Positions 43,001 through 52,232 of a stretch of DNA of 64,000 bases are shown piece by piece; position 1 is the first letter of the stretch, and every line of letters starts with the position of its first letter. The position numbers and the translations under genes are program-made. The DNA comes from Rhodobium gokarnense (GTDB taxonomy: Bacteria > Pseudomonadota > Alphaproteobacteria > Rhizobiales > Rhodobiaceae). The stretch is taken from contig NZ_JAOQNS010000004.1 of NCBI RefSeq assembly GCF_025961475.1, positions 1 to 64,000 of the forward strand. Reading direction: 5' to 3'. Under the pieces are notes generated by a model. That model saw only the letters and a program-made list of their open reading frames with translations. It had not been told where the DNA came from and searched no databases.

Positions 43001-44329
43001 TCAGCCCATGTCCCGGTCGCGGCGGAACGGCGCCATCTGGCGCAGGAGTTCGGACTCTTCCGCGACCGCCTCGCGCTCCTGGTCGAGATAGGCGGCAACG
43101 GCGTTCCTGAGGCCCGGATGGACGATGTGGTGGGCCGAGTGGGTGGTCACGGGAAGATAGCCGCGGGCGAGCTTGTGGGCGCCTTGGGCGCCGGCCTCGA
43201 CCAGCCTCAACCCGTTCGCGATGGCGAACTCGATGGCCTGGTAGTAGCAGACCTCGAAATGGAGGAAGGGCAGGTCCTCGGTCGTCCCCCAGTAGCGGCC
43301 GTAGAGGGTGTCGGAGCCGATGAAGTTGAGGGCGCCGGCGATGATCTCCGTTCCGCGCCGGGCGAAGATCAGGAGGATGCGTTCGGCCATGCGCTCGCCG
43401 ATCAGCGAGAAGGCCTTGCGGTTGAGATAGGGCGTGCCCCATTTGCGCGAGCCGGTGTCCATGTAGAACCGGAAGAACGTGTCCCAGTGGTGCTCCTTGA
43501 TATCGCTGCCGGTGACCCAGTCGATGGCGATGTCCTCGCCCTGGGCGTCGCGCCTCTCGCGCCTGATCGTCTTGCGCTTGCGCGAGGCAAGGGCGCCGAG
43601 GAAATCGTCGAAGGTCCCGTAGCCCTCGTTGACCCAGTGGAACTGCTGGTCGGTGCGGTGGAGGTAGCCGTCCTCTTCCAGGAACCGGGCCTCGTCCTCC
43701 GTCAGGAAGGTGAGGTGGGCGGAGGAGGCCTCGAACTGGCTTGCCGCCTGGCGGATGCCGGAGGCGAGGATCCTGCGCGCAGCATCGCTATCGGGCCCGT
43801 TGCCGACGAGGAGGCGCCGGCCGGTGGCGGGCGTGAAGGGGACGGAGATCTGGAGCTTCGGATAGTACTCGCCGCCGGCCCGGTAGAAGGCGTCGGCCCA
43901 GCCGTGGTCGAAGACGTATTCGCCCTGAGAGTGGCTCTTCAGATAGGCCGGAACGACGCCGGCGACGCTGTCGTCGGCGCGTTCCAGCGCCAGATGGCAG
44001 GACGCCCAACCGGTCTCGGGAAGGGCACATCCGGATTCTTCGAGAGACCACAAAAAATCATATGAAATAAATGGGTTGAATGGTATTTCTTCAGAAACCA
44101 GTTTCGGTGTGCTGGGCGCTCCACAATCCGATTCCGATGGCGCCGCCAAGTCCTTGTTTGCAGACTCTTTTCCGCTGCTGTCGTGAGGTTCAGATTCCGA
44201 TTCAAGACCGGCGGTCAACCGGCCGCCTTCGGCCAGATCCCAACCCGGATTGGCGAGGCGATTCCAGTCCTTGCGGTCGATATCCTTGAGCGAGGTGAGG
44301 ACGCGGATCTTGGCTTCAACAGGCGGCAT
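43001..44329 (-). CDS. DUF482-type GNAT (peptidogalycan-biosynthesis-like) protein
   Basis: A 442-residue acyltransferase-like protein of the DUF482/BioF2 group: FNPFISYDFLWSLEESG, GWASCHLALE, YPKLQISVPFTPATGRRLL, and FEVCYYQAIEFAIANGLRLVEAGAQG. The family is assigned by homology to peptidoglycan-precursor FemABX-like transferases, but its reaction is unknown. Residues about 29-83 are a Ser/Glu-rich insertion absent from the usual family pattern, coded by a stretch of lower GC. ATG 44329 was chosen; a TTG at 44392 would extend it by 21 residues. Confidence 0.8.
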   Translation of the reverse strand: MPPVEAKIRVLTSLKDIDRKDWNRLANPGWDLAEGGRLTAGLESESEPHDSSGKESANKDLAAPSESDCGAPSTPKLVSEEIPFNPFISYDFLWSLEESGCALPETGWASCHLALERADDSVAGVVPAYLKSHSQGEYVFDHGWADAFYRAGGEYYPKLQISVPFTPATGRRLLVGNGPDSDAARRILASGIRQAASQFEASSAHLTFLTEDEARFLEEDGYLHRTDQQFHWVNEGYGTFDDFLGALASRKRKTIRRERRDAQGEDIAIDWVTGSDIKEHHWDTFFRFYMDTGSRKWGTPYLNRKAFSLIGERMAERILLIFARRGTEIIAGALNFIGSDTLYGRYWGTTEDLPFLHFEVCYYQAIEFAIANGLRLVEAGAQGAHKLARGYLPVTTHSAHHIVHPGLRNAVAAYLDQEREAVAEESELLRQMAPFRRDRDMG

Positions 44330-44422
44330 GGGGCGAGGGACCGTGGAGCATTTCGGGGAGGCGCGGCGGGCGCGCTTGATGGATCGATTCAAGACTTGAA
44401 TCTAAGCCGCCGGGCCGTTCGC

Positions 44423-45181
44423 TCAAGCGTCGGGGTCGAATCCCTCGAAAATGATCTGGTCGGCGTGGCGGGCGGCGCGGCGCCGCTGGTCCGTGGTGCG
44501 GACGGTCCAGGTCAGCACCGGCGTGCCGAAGAGCCGGTGCATCAGCGAGACGGCGGGGGCCGGCAGGGCGTCGATGTCGTAGGCGATGAAGTCGAGGCGG
44601 GTGCGCGGGGCATGCAGCAGGTGGCGCAGCGCGAACCGCTCCATCAGCGTCAGCAGCCGCCATTCCGGATCGCGGGGCGAGGTGGCGCAGGCGGTGATGC
44701 CGCGCGGCAGGTGCGGGGCGAGGGTCTTGAACGCGGCGACAATCTCCGGGTCGAAGGACATCACCGCCACGGGACCGTCATAGCCGGCAAGCACGTCTGC
44801 GACCGGACCGGCGATGGCCGCGCCCCGCCGCATGTCGGACTTCATTTCCAGGACCAGGGGCACGCGGCCGCCGACAAGGTCGAGAAAGGCCTTCAGCGTC
44901 GGGATGGTGTCGCCGCCGCCATCCATCAGCGGGATGGAGGAGAGTTCGGCGGCCGTGAGCGCGCCGACCGGGCCGCGGCCTTCCGTCAGCCGGTCGAGCG
45001 TGTCGTCGTGGAAGACCATCGGCACGCCGTCGGCGGAAAGCTGCAGGTCGGCCTCGATCGAGAATCCCTTGCCGATCGCTGCCGCGGCCGCCGCAAGCGA
45101 GTTCTCGATGCGGCCGGCATGGGCGTCGTGGTAGCCGCGATGGGCGACGGGGCGGGCGGTCAGCCAGGCGGGGGCGGTCAT
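44423..45181 (-). CDS. glycerophosphodiester phosphodiesterase
   Basis: A 252-residue TIM-barrel phosphodiesterase: VAHRGYHDAHAGRIENSLAA has the catalytic His and Arg-Glu, IEADLQLSADGVPMVFHDDTLDRLT holds the metal ligands and second catalytic His, and VLEMKSD a further ligand. It would split glycerophosphodiesters from membrane lipid turnover into glycerol 3-phosphate and an alcohol. There is no signal peptide, so it is cytosolic. It follows the RidA gene by nine bases on the same strand. Confidence 0.92.
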   Translation of the reverse strand: MTAPAWLTARPVAHRGYHDAHAGRIENSLAAAAAAIGKGFSIEADLQLSADGVPMVFHDDTLDRLTEGRGPVGALTAAELSSIPLMDGGGDTIPTLKAFLDLVGGRVPLVLEMKSDMRRGAAIAGPVADVLAGYDGPVAVMSFDPEIVAAFKTLAPHLPRGITACATSPRDPEWRLLTLMERFALRHLLHAPRTRLDFIAYDIDALPAPAVSLMHRLFGTPVLTWTVRTTDQRRRAARHADQIIFEGFDPDA

Positions 45182-45190
45182 CGAGAGGGC

Positions 45191-45655
45191 CTATTCGACC
45201 TCGAAGACGGCCTCGACCTCGACGGCGACGCCGAAGGGAAGGGCAGCAACGCCGACTGCGGCGCGGGCGTGGCGTCCGCGGTCCTCGAACACCTCGGCCA
45301 TCAGGTCAGAGGCGCCGTTGATGACCTTCGGCTGGTCGGTGAAGTCGGGCGTGGAATTGACGAAGCCGCCGAGCTTGACGACGCGGGTGATGCGGTCGAG
45401 GTCGCCGACGGCCGCCTTTGCCTGGGCGATGAGGGCAAGGGCGCACAGCCTTGCCGCCTTCTGGCCTTCGGCAATGGAAAGCCCGCCGCCGAGGCGGCCG
45501 ATATATTCCGGCCCCTTGGCGCCCATCGGAAGCTGGCCGGAGACGAAGAGCTGGTTACCGGTCTGGACGAAGGGCACGTAGTTGGCGGCCGGCATCGGCG
45601 CCTCGGGAAGGGTAATGCCGAGTTCGGCGAGGCGGGCGTCGGTTCGACCGGTCAT
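45191..45655 (-). CDS. RidA family protein
   Basis: A 154-residue Rid-type protein (YjgF/YER057c/UK114 superfamily). NQLFVSGQLPMG is the first signature, KLGGFVNSTPDFTDQPKVINGAS the second, and GRHARAAVGVAALPFGVAVEVEAVFE the end with the Arg that binds the imine or carboxylate. It removes reactive enamine/imine intermediates formed by PLP enzymes. Length is a little above the usual 128 because of an N-terminal extension, the form common in this class of bacteria. Confidence 0.9.
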   Translation of the reverse strand: MTGRTDARLAELGITLPEAPMPAANYVPFVQTGNQLFVSGQLPMGAKGPEYIGRLGGGLSIAEGQKAARLCALALIAQAKAAVGDLDRITRVVKLGGFVNSTPDFTDQPKVINGASDLMAEVFEDRGRHARAAVGVAALPFGVAVEVEAVFEVE

Positions 45656-45886
45656 GGTCAATCTCTCCTGGTTTCTTGGTGTCGTGCGTCTGGAGCACGC
45701 GCCCGGACGATTGCCAAAATCAACCGAATAGGCAAGTTTATTGACGACGAGACGCCAACAAGACGCCAACAAGACTGGGCAAAAGGGGCGAACGCCGCGC
45801 CGGCATGGACGGTCCGCGCCATGGTTACGCCATGCTCGCCGCCTATCGGGTGGAAACGCCAGCAACGAGCCGGGGCAGGAACAGCA

Positions 45887-46792
45887 ATGAACAACCTCAC
45901 CAACGGGCCGTATCGCGCCATCGGCGCAGCCCTGATCCTTTCCGTTGCCATGGCCGCGCCGGCCGCGGCGGGGCGCGCGGTGCCCAATGTCAGCGATGCG
46001 GCGAGCCATGAGGCGGTGGTCAAGGACCTGATCTCGCACCGGGCCGTGTTCGACATGAAGCTGACCGATTCGAAGGCATCGTCCTCGATCGCCGGGCTCA
46101 ACGGGCGCATGGTGTTCGAGACCATCGGTTCCACCTGCGACGGCTTCACCATCAATTTCCGCTTCGTCACCCAGGTCGAGGACAGCCAGGGCAATTCCCG
46201 GCTGACCGACATGCGCACGACGACCTTCGAGGACGCCAGCGGCGACCGGTTCGAGTTCCTGACCCAGACCTATATCGATGAAAAGCTGGTGGAGGAATCG
46301 AAGGGCAGCGCCGTGCGCGACGGCGAGACGACCACCGTCAGCCTCGACAAGCCGGAAAAGAAGACCTTCACCATCGCCAAGCGGATCCTGTTTCCGACCC
46401 AGCACCTGGTTGCCATGCTGAGCGCGGCGCGCTCCGGCGAGGCGTTCCTGCCGGCCAACATCTATGATGGCTCGGAGACCGGCGAGAAGATCTTCCCGAC
46501 GGCGACCACCATCGGCAAGCGGATTGACGGGCCGGACACGCTGGACGCCAAGGCGGCCGACGCCGACATGTCGAAGCTGCCGCGCTGGCCGGTCACGGTC
46601 GGCTATTTCGAGCCGGTGACGACGGGCGGCGAGGCGCTGCCGACCTATGAGATGAGTTTCCTGCTCTACGGCAACGGCATCAGCCGCGACGTCAAGATCG
46701 ACTACGGCGACTTCAGCGTCGCCGGCAAGCTGGTCAACCTGGAGATCCACGACGTGCCGGGCTGCGACGCCGACAAGGCGGGCGCCAAGTAG
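45887..46792 (+). CDS. eipB: EipB-like periplasmic envelope protein (DUF1849)
   Basis: A 301-residue exported protein. The signal peptide (IGAALILSVAMAAPAAAG) is followed by HRAVFDMKLTDSKASSSIAGLNGRM and the DUF1849 core. Two Cys (STCDGF near residue 87 and PGCDAD near the end) match the pair that forms the stabilising disulfide in Brucella EipB, which supports envelope integrity. It forms a beta-spiral lipid-binding-like fold in that homologue. The ATG at 45887 has a moderate ribosome site (GGCAGGA). The frame runs open far upstream but that part is a shadow of the opposing genes. Confidence 0.87.
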   Translation: MNNLTNGPYRAIGAALILSVAMAAPAAAGRAVPNVSDAASHEAVVKDLISHRAVFDMKLTDSKASSSIAGLNGRMVFETIGSTCDGFTINFRFVTQVEDSQGNSRLTDMRTTTFEDASGDRFEFLTQTYIDEKLVEESKGSAVRDGETTTVSLDKPEKKTFTIAKRILFPTQHLVAMLSAARSGEAFLPANIYDGSETGEKIFPTATTIGKRIDGPDTLDAKAADADMSKLPRWPVTVGYFEPVTTGGEALPTYEMSFLLYGNGISRDVKIDYGDFSVAGKLVNLEIHDVPGCDADKAGAK

Positions 46793-46814
46793 CGGCCGGC
46801 CGGGTTCTCTTTTC

Positions 46815-48143
46815 TCAATCCTGAAGATCGTCGTCGGGCGGCGAGGGATCGCGGCCGCGGCGTCTGGCGGCGAGCGCGAGGCCCAGATTGACGGCGCCGG
46901 TGCCGAAGCGCTCGCGCAAATCGTCGATGGCGACCTCGGCGCGGGCGCGCCTTGTCGCCGCGACGTCGACGAGATCGTCCGGATCGGCGAGCCGCGGGTC
47001 GGCGAAATCCGAGACGCCGATGCCGATCAGCCGGAAGAGGCGCCCGTTCGCTTCCCGCGCGAGCATATCCTGGCCGGTGCGGAAGATGCGGTCGGCAAGC
47101 CGGGTCGGGTCGGCGAGCCGGTGGCTGCGGGTGATGATCCGGAAATCCTTCGTCTTCAGCTTTAACGTCACCGTCCAGCCGGCTTTGTCGGCCGCCTTCA
47201 GACGCTTGGAAACCTTTTCGGAGAGCCGGCGCAGATGGGCCATGAGTTCGTGCGCGTCGGCAATGTCGACGTCGAAGGTGGTCTCCGCGCTGATGCTTTT
47301 GGCCTTGGAGGCGGCCGAGACGGTGCGCCGGTCCTCGCCGCGGGCAAGGTGGAAGAGTTTCAACCCCAGTGCGCCGTAGCGGCGGGCAAGGTCGGTCTCG
47401 TCCATGCGCTGCAGGTCGCCGATGAGGCGGATGCCGTCGGCCTGGAGCTGGCGCTGGGTGACCTTGCCGACGCCCCAGATCATGCCGACCGGCTTGTCGG
47501 CGAGGAAGTCCTTCGCCTCCGCCGCGCCGATGACGGAAAAGCCGCGCGGCTTGTCGAGGTCGGAAGCGATCTTGGCGAGGAACTTGTTGGCGGCAAGGCC
47601 GACGGAGACGGAGATGCCGATCTCGGCCTCCACGTCGCGGGCAAAGCGGGCAAGCGTCACCGCCGGGCTGGTGCCGTGCAGGCGCTCCGTGCCGGTGAGG
47701 TCGAGGAACGCCTCGTCGATGGAGAGCGGCTCGACCAGCGGCGTCAGCGCCCGCATCATCTCGCGGACCTGGCGCCCGACGGCCGTGTATTTCTCCATGT
47801 TCGGCGGCATCACCACCGCCTCCGGGCAGAGTTTTAACGCCTTGAACATGGGCATGGCCGAATGGACGCCCTTGATGCGGGCGATGTAGCAGGCCGTGGA
47901 GACGACGCCGCGCCGGCTGCCGCCGATGATCAGCGGCTTGTCGTCAAGGCTCGGGTCGTCGCGCTTTTCGATGGCGGCGTAGAAGGCGTCGCAGTCGATA
48001 TGGGCGATGACCAGCCGGTGGAGTTCCGGATGGGCGACGATGCGCGGACTGCCGCACGCCGGGCAGCGCCGAGCGGCGCCGGCGAAGGACGTCAGGCAAT
48101 CCCGGCACAGGGCAGTGTTCGCGGAAAGGTCGGTGTCGCTCAT
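46815..48143 (-). CDS. dinB: DNA polymerase IV with N-terminal zinc ribbon
   Basis: A 442-residue Y-family polymerase for translesion synthesis. The palm has [19 protein letters not shown] and [12 protein letters not shown] with the catalytic acidic residues, and the thumb has [17 protein letters not shown]. An extra N-terminal zinc ribbon of four Cys (C13, C16, C27, C30 in CRDC and CPAC) precedes the polymerase, a form seen in this order and absent from E. coli. The C-terminus lacks an obvious clamp-binding pentapeptide of the classic form. Confidence 0.93.
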   Translation of the reverse strand: MSDTDLSANTALCRDCLTSFAGAARRCPACGSPRIVAHPELHRLVIAHIDCDAFYAAIEKRDDPSLDDKPLIIGGSRRGVVSTACYIARIKGVHSAMPMFKALKLCPEAVVMPPNMEKYTAVGRQVREMMRALTPLVEPLSIDEAFLDLTGTERLHGTSPAVTLARFARDVEAEIGISVSVGLAANKFLAKIASDLDKPRGFSVIGAAEAKDFLADKPVGMIWGVGKVTQRQLQADGIRLIGDLQRMDETDLARRYGALGLKLFHLARGEDRRTVSAASKAKSISAETTFDVDIADAHELMAHLRRLSEKVSKRLKAADKAGWTVTLKLKTKDFRIITRSHRLADPTRLADRIFRTGQDMLAREANGRLFRLIGIGVSDFADPRLADPDDLVDVAATRRARAEVAIDDLRERFGTGAVNLGLALAARRRGRDPSPPDDDLQD

Positions 48144-48282
48144 GGCTTCGTCGTCATCGCCGCAGCGCAGTGAAGTGCGCCAGTTTAGCAGGCTTTGGTT
48201 GGGAGCGCGTCAGGTCTCATTGCGGGGCAGAGGCGTTGGCGCCGTGGCCTGGACGGCCGCACGGTAGCTCGGCGGACGCCGA

Positions 48283-48380
48283 CTGGATTGCCACGTCGGC
48301 CTTGCGGCCTCCTCGCAATGACGTTGAAATTATTTGGAAAAGCTACTCGTCGTCATTGCGAGCGCAGCGAAGCAATCCAG
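48283..48380. repeat. dispersed inverted repeat (ATTGCGAG type)
   Basis: CTGGATTGCCACGTCGGCC and CTCGCAATGACG on the left are mirrored by CGTCATTGCGAGCGC and GAAGCAATCCAG on the right, with TTGAAATTATTTGG between. Same family as 28155-28276. It fills a good part of the 304-base space between dinB and the HAD gene, and I see no gene there. Confidence 0.75.
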
Positions 48381-48447
48381 CATTCTGCGGTCGCAATTGC
48401 ACGATGCGGTCGCGCCAAAGCGAGGGCATCGATTCCTACCCGATGCC

Positions 48448-49137
48448 TCAGAATCCGAAGCGGCCGACGATGAAATCGCGGGCGGAGGGCCAATCGTTGG
48501 CCTTCAGCGCCAGCCCGTCGATCGGGGCGGCGAGGTCGAAGAAGCGGCGGTCGGCGATGAACTGGACGAGACTGGCGCCGTCGACAAAGGCGCCGACGGA
48601 GCGGATGTTGGAGGGCGAATCATCGAGGAAGACGACGGCGCCGTCGGCGCGCTCGGCGAGCAGCCGGGCGGCCGGCCCCTTCGGCCCGCTATTGGTGACG
48701 ACAGGGTAGGGCATGCCGTGCCTGGTCAACGTCTCGGTGCGCAGTTGCCGGTGCTTTTCCGGGATGTTGGTGAGCATCACCACTTCCGCCGCCCGGCTCA
48801 GCTCGCCAAGCGCCTCGGCGACGCCCGCTACCGGCTGCTGGTTGCCGGTCTCGGCATCGAAGAAGCCGAGCAGCAGGTCGCGCACCTCCTCGCGGGAGGC
48901 GGGTTCCCGGTCGCTGAGGCGCACGATGTTGCCGTTGAGGCCGTAGGACCGGGCGATCAGCTCATAGCCGTTGGCGAGAAGGTGACGTTCGAAGGGGGCG
49001 ATGAAGTGCAGCGCCACCTCGTCGACGTCGCACAGGATCAAAGGGCCGTCCTTCAGGTCCAGGTCTTCGATCTGGCGCGCGGTCTCCGGCGCAAGGTCCT
49101 CGACCGCGCGCACCGGCAGGTCAGTTGATCGTGACAT
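48448..49137 (-). CDS. HAD-like hydrolase
   Basis: A 229-residue protein with HAD-superfamily motifs: GPLILCDVDEVALHF (first Asp pair, DVD), EVVMLTNIPEKH (Thr/Asn of motif II), and VVFLDDSPSNIRSV (acidic motif IV). The cap region (NGYELIARSYGLNGNI) is unusual, and the substrate is unknown. It overlaps the 3' end of the upstream DUF3572 gene by 17 bases on the same strand, so the two are coupled. Confidence 0.78.
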   Translation of the reverse strand: MSRSTDLPVRAVEDLAPETARQIEDLDLKDGPLILCDVDEVALHFIAPFERHLLANGYELIARSYGLNGNIVRLSDREPASREEVRDLLLGFFDAETGNQQPVAGVAEALGELSRAAEVVMLTNIPEKHRQLRTETLTRHGMPYPVVTNSGPKGPAARLLAERADGAVVFLDDSPSNIRSVGAFVDGASLVQFIADRRFFDLAAPIDGLALKANDWPSARDFIVGRFGF

Positions 49138-49423
49138 CGCCCCCGTCCTCCGACAGCGCCAGGTGGGCGGCGGCGATCATCGTCGGGCGCACGCGGATGC
49201 GTTCGACGAAGACGAGCAGCAGATCCTCGTTGGCCATCAGGAATTCCAGCACCGCGCACAGGAACCAGGGCTCGCCGGCGGCGCTCCTCAGATTCTCCGG
49301 GCCGAGGCCGGTATCGGCCAGAAACCGGCCCAGCGAGTCGGTTTCGCCGGCGATGAAGGCAAGCCCGGAAATGGCGATCCGCTCGGCGGATTCCCAAGGC
49401 ATTCGCTGGATGCGGGACTCCAT
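49121..49423 (-). CDS. DUF3572 family protein
   Basis: A 100-residue helical protein of the alphaproteobacterial DUF3572 type (AERIAISGLAFIAGETDSLGRFLADTG, then WFLCAVLEFLMANEDLLLVF). Its role is unknown, but it is constantly found next to divK, from which it is divergently transcribed here with a 173-base gap. The ATG at 49423 is the only good start. Confidence 0.85.
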   Translation of the reverse strand: MESRIQRMPWESAERIAISGLAFIAGETDSLGRFLADTGLGPENLRSAAGEPWFLCAVLEFLMANEDLLLVFVERIRVRPTMIAAAHLALSEDGGDVTIN

Positions 49424-49596
49424 TTCGTGCCTGTGTTTGCCTTTGTGAAAGATTCTTTCTGTATGTTCTGAAAATGGACGGACCGCAAGACGGCGTGTGA
49501 TCGCGCGTCACCGGGGACCGCCGATCCGGGACGATCGGGAGCCCGGCGGGCGGTCCATGGGGTATGAGCACGGGGACGCAGGGGTAGGGCGAACCA

Positions 49597-49968
49597 ATGG
49601 CCAAGAAGGTTCTGATCGTTGAGGACAACGACCTCAACATGAAGCTGTTTCGCGACCTTCTGGAGGCGAACGGCTACGAGACGGTCCAGACCCGCAACGG
49701 CCTGGAGGCCATGGACCTTGCCCGCGAGCACCATCCTGACCTCATCCTGATGGACATCCAGCTTCCCGAAGTCTCGGGCCTGGAAGTCACCAAATGGATC
49801 AAGGAAGACGACGACCTGAAGATGATCCCGGTCGTCGCCGTCACCGCCTTCGCCATGAAGGGGGACGAGGAGCGCATCCGCCAGGGCGGCTGCGAGGCCT
49901 ACCTGTCCAAGCCCATCTCGATCGGGAAGTTTCTTGAAACGGTAAAATCGTATCTCGGCGATGCGTGA
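49597..49968 (+). CDS. divK: single-domain response regulator DivK
   Basis: A 123-residue receiver domain. [22 protein letters not shown] opens as in DivK, the phosphorylated Asp53 is in [13 protein letters not shown], then [16 protein letters not shown] with the conserved Thr, and LSKPISI with the Lys. DivK is phosphorylated by PleC and DivJ, and through DivL it controls the CckA/CtrA relay. pleD follows 16 bases later, an order conserved in the class. Start ATG 49597 with GGGGTAGGGCG ahead. Confidence 0.95.
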   Translation: MAKKVLIVEDNDLNMKLFRDLLEANGYETVQTRNGLEAMDLAREHHPDLILMDIQLPEVSGLEVTKWIKEDDDLKMIPVVAVTAFAMKGDEERIRQGGCEAYLSKPISIGKFLETVKSYLGDA

Positions 49969-49984
49969 CTGAGGGGAAAGCGCA

Positions 49985-51358
49985 ATGACCGCCCGTGTTC
50001 TTGTCGTCGACGACATACCGGCCAACACGAAACTGCTCGAGGCGCGGCTGACGGCAGAATATTTCGAAGTCCTGACGGCCAATAACGGGCCGGACGCGCT
50101 GGCCGCGTGCCAGGCGGACAAATGCGACATCGTCCTTCTCGACGTGATGATGCCGGGCATGGACGGGTTCGAGGTCTGCCGCCGGCTGAAGGCCGATCCG
50201 CGCACCGTGCACATTCCCGTCGTCATGGTGACGGCGCTCGATCAGCCGGCCGACCGGGTCAAGGGCCTGGAAGCCGGCGCCGACGATTTCCTGACCAAGC
50301 CGGTCAACGACATTGCGCTGATCACACGGGTGAAGAGCCTCGTCCGGCTGAAGATGCTGACCGACGAGTGGCGCATGCGCTCCGTTACCGGCCGCGACAT
50401 CGGCTTTGAGGACACCGCCGCCGCCGACGATTTCGCCGCCAAGGGCAAGGGCCGCATCCTTCTGGTCGACGACCGGCGCTCATCCTATGAGCGGATGGCG
50501 GCGTCGCTGGCGAAATCCCACGACGTGACGGTGGAGACCGATCCCCAGGAGGCGCTGTTCCGGGCTGCCGAGGGCGATTTCGAGCTGGTCATGATCTCGC
50601 TGGCGCTGGCCAATTTCGACGGCCTCAGGCTGTGCTCCCAGCTTCGCTCGCTGGAGCGCACGCGGATGGTGCCGGTGCTCCTGATCACCGAGCCGGAAGA
50701 CAATGCGCGGCTCCTGCGCGGCCTCGACCTCGGCGTCAACGACTACCTCGTGCGGCCGATCGACAAGAACGAGATGATGGCGCGCACGCGCACCCAGATC
50801 CGCCGCAAGCGCTACACCGACCATTTGCGCGACAACGTCCAGCAGACGATGGAGCTGGCGGTGACCGACGCACTCACCGGGCTGCACAACCGGCGCTACC
50901 TGGAAAGCCACCTGGCGACGCTGGTCAGCCAGGCCGTGCAGCGCTCCAAGACGCTGGCCGTGCTGATGGTCGACCTCGATTACTTCAAGGCCGTCAACGA
51001 CACCTACGGCCATGATGCGGGCGACGACGTGCTGCGCGAATTCGCCCGCCGGCTGCGCAAGAACCTGCGCGGCATCGACCTTGCCTGCCGGTTCGGCGGC
51101 GAGGAGTTCGTCGTCGTCATGCCGGAGACGGACCTGTCGCTGGCCGTCGCCGTTGCCGAGCGCATCCGCCAGAAGGTCGCCGGCGAGCCGTTCCTCGTCA
51201 ATGGCGGGGCGCGGGCGCTGGACGTGACGATCAGCGTCGGCCTTGCCATGCTCGACCATTACGACGACACGCCGCAGACGATCCTGAAGCGCGCCGACGA
51301 GGCGCTCTATGCGGCCAAGCGCGACGGACGCAACCGGGTGGTCGCCGACGCGGCCTGA
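49985..51358 (+). CDS. pleD: diguanylate cyclase response regulator PleD
   Basis: A 457-residue protein: receiver 1 (VLVVDDIPANTKLLEARL, Asp53 in VLLDVMMPGMDG), adaptor receiver 2 without the phosphorylation Asp (ELVMISLALANFDGL), and a GGDEF domain with active-site RFGGEEF. RGID, just before it, is the RxxD inhibitory I-site. On phosphorylation it dimerises and makes cyclic di-GMP at the stalked or old pole. It forms an operon with divK. Confidence 0.95.
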   Translation: MTARVLVVDDIPANTKLLEARLTAEYFEVLTANNGPDALAACQADKCDIVLLDVMMPGMDGFEVCRRLKADPRTVHIPVVMVTALDQPADRVKGLEAGADDFLTKPVNDIALITRVKSLVRLKMLTDEWRMRSVTGRDIGFEDTAAADDFAAKGKGRILLVDDRRSSYERMAASLAKSHDVTVETDPQEALFRAAEGDFELVMISLALANFDGLRLCSQLRSLERTRMVPVLLITEPEDNARLLRGLDLGVNDYLVRPIDKNEMMARTRTQIRRKRYTDHLRDNVQQTMELAVTDALTGLHNRRYLESHLATLVSQAVQRSKTLAVLMVDLDYFKAVNDTYGHDAGDDVLREFARRLRKNLRGIDLACRFGGEEFVVVMPETDLSLAVAVAERIRQKVAGEPFLVNGGARALDVTISVGLAMLDHYDDTPQTILKRADEALYAAKRDGRNRVVADAA

Positions 51359-51888
51359 GTCGCCCTTTCAGGCGCCCCTACGCACGCAACCGCATTGCAA
51401 TTTCCGGTAGTGGCAGCCCAATCCCCTTGGCGGGTATAATTCCCTGCAACGATGCGCTGGGGGGCCGTGCCGCGCATGTATTGAACAGCCTTTATCTCTG
51501 AAAGCATTGCCGTCTATTGGCGGCCCTTAACCAATCCGGCGTTTTTCATTGGTTTTTGGTTACGATTTCGTTGATATTTGGATCAGGCAAAACCGGATAC
51601 GCGGCAGGCACATTTCAGCGAGGCCGGCGTGTATCGCCGAAATAACGGATATTCAAAGGATTTTTTCGTTAGCCAGTTTCAACAAGGAATACCCTACGGA
51701 ATGCTCAGGTCCGCCGCATCTCCTGGGTCCGTGGGGTCAGGCCGGCCGGAAAGCAGGGTGTTGAGTGGCCTCCTCGTTAAGCCCCGCCTCCGGCCGGCCA
51801 CCTTTCAGGACCCGGTTGCACCCGCGTTTGCGGAGAGTCTGCAAGGCTCTTCGGGGATTCGATCCATCACCAATCAAGGGTAGAATGG
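51359..51888. other. long non-coding spacer after pleD
   Basis: No gene is supported here. Part of it (about 51470-51700) is lower in GC than the rest, with T-rich runs such as TTTTTCATTGGTTTTTGG and a single TTAACC half-site. Short frames at 51549-51764 and 51578-51883 lack ribosome sites and family sequence. A small RNA cannot be excluded. Confidence 0.4.
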
Positions 51889-51954
51889 CGTCCGTCGCCG
51901 GCAAAGCGTGGCGCGCCGCGCGTCCGTCGCCGGCAAAGCGTGGCGCGCCGCGCG
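51889..51954. repeat. two tandem copies of a 32-base unit
   Basis: The unit starting CGTCCGTCGCCGGCAAAGCG and ending TGGCGCGCCGCG occurs exactly twice (51889-51920 and 51921-51952), then continues as a diverged partial copy (CGCCCGTCGTCGGGGC). It lies 3' of rpmG, near its terminator. Confidence 0.75.
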
Positions 51955-51987
51955 CCCGTCGTCGGGGCATGCCGATTCCTTGCACGG

Positions 51988-52020
51988 CAAAACAAAGCGC
52001 CGCCCGTTTCGGACGGCGCT
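51988..52020 (-). terminator. rpmG terminator
   Basis: On the minus strand AGCGCCG and CGGCGCT form a 7-bp stem, followed by TTTGTTTTG. It lies about 45 bases after the rpmG stop. A second perfect 9-bp inverted repeat (TCCTGCCGG-TG-CCGGCAGGA, 52042-52061) is directly at the end of the gene. Confidence 0.72.
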
Positions 52021-52064
52021 TTCGCATCTTCTCGCGTCGTGTCCTGCCGGTGCCGGCAGGAGCG

Positions 52065-52232
52065 CTACTTGATCTTGGATTCGCGGAAGTCGACGTGCTT
52101 CTTGGCGACCGGATCGTATTTCTTCTTGACCATCTTTTCGGTCATCGTCCGGCTGTTTTTCTTGGTGACGTAGAAGTAGCCCGTGTCGGCGCTCGACACG
52201 AGACGAATCTTGATCGTGGTTGCCTTAGCCAT
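52065..52232 (-). CDS. rpmG: 50S ribosomal protein L33
   Basis: A 55-residue protein that matches L33 closely from [20 protein letters not shown] to the end [11 protein letters not shown]. It lacks the Cys pairs, so it is the zinc-free form. The ATG at 52232 is certain, and longer frames are non-coding. Neighbouring synteny with pleD on one side and rnr/topA on the other is typical. Confidence 0.97.
   Translation of the reverse strand: MAKATTIKIRLVSSADTGYFYVTKKNSRTMTEKMVKKKYDPVAKKHVDFRESKIK

Noticed and set aside
44183-45886. N-terminal extension of the EipB gene by about 570 codons
   Set aside because: The open frame is antisense to GDPD and RidA genes, and the signal peptide at 45887 marks the true start.
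51549-51883. Two short plus-strand frames after pleD
   Set aside because: No ribosome site, overlapping each other in different frames, and no recognisable sequence.
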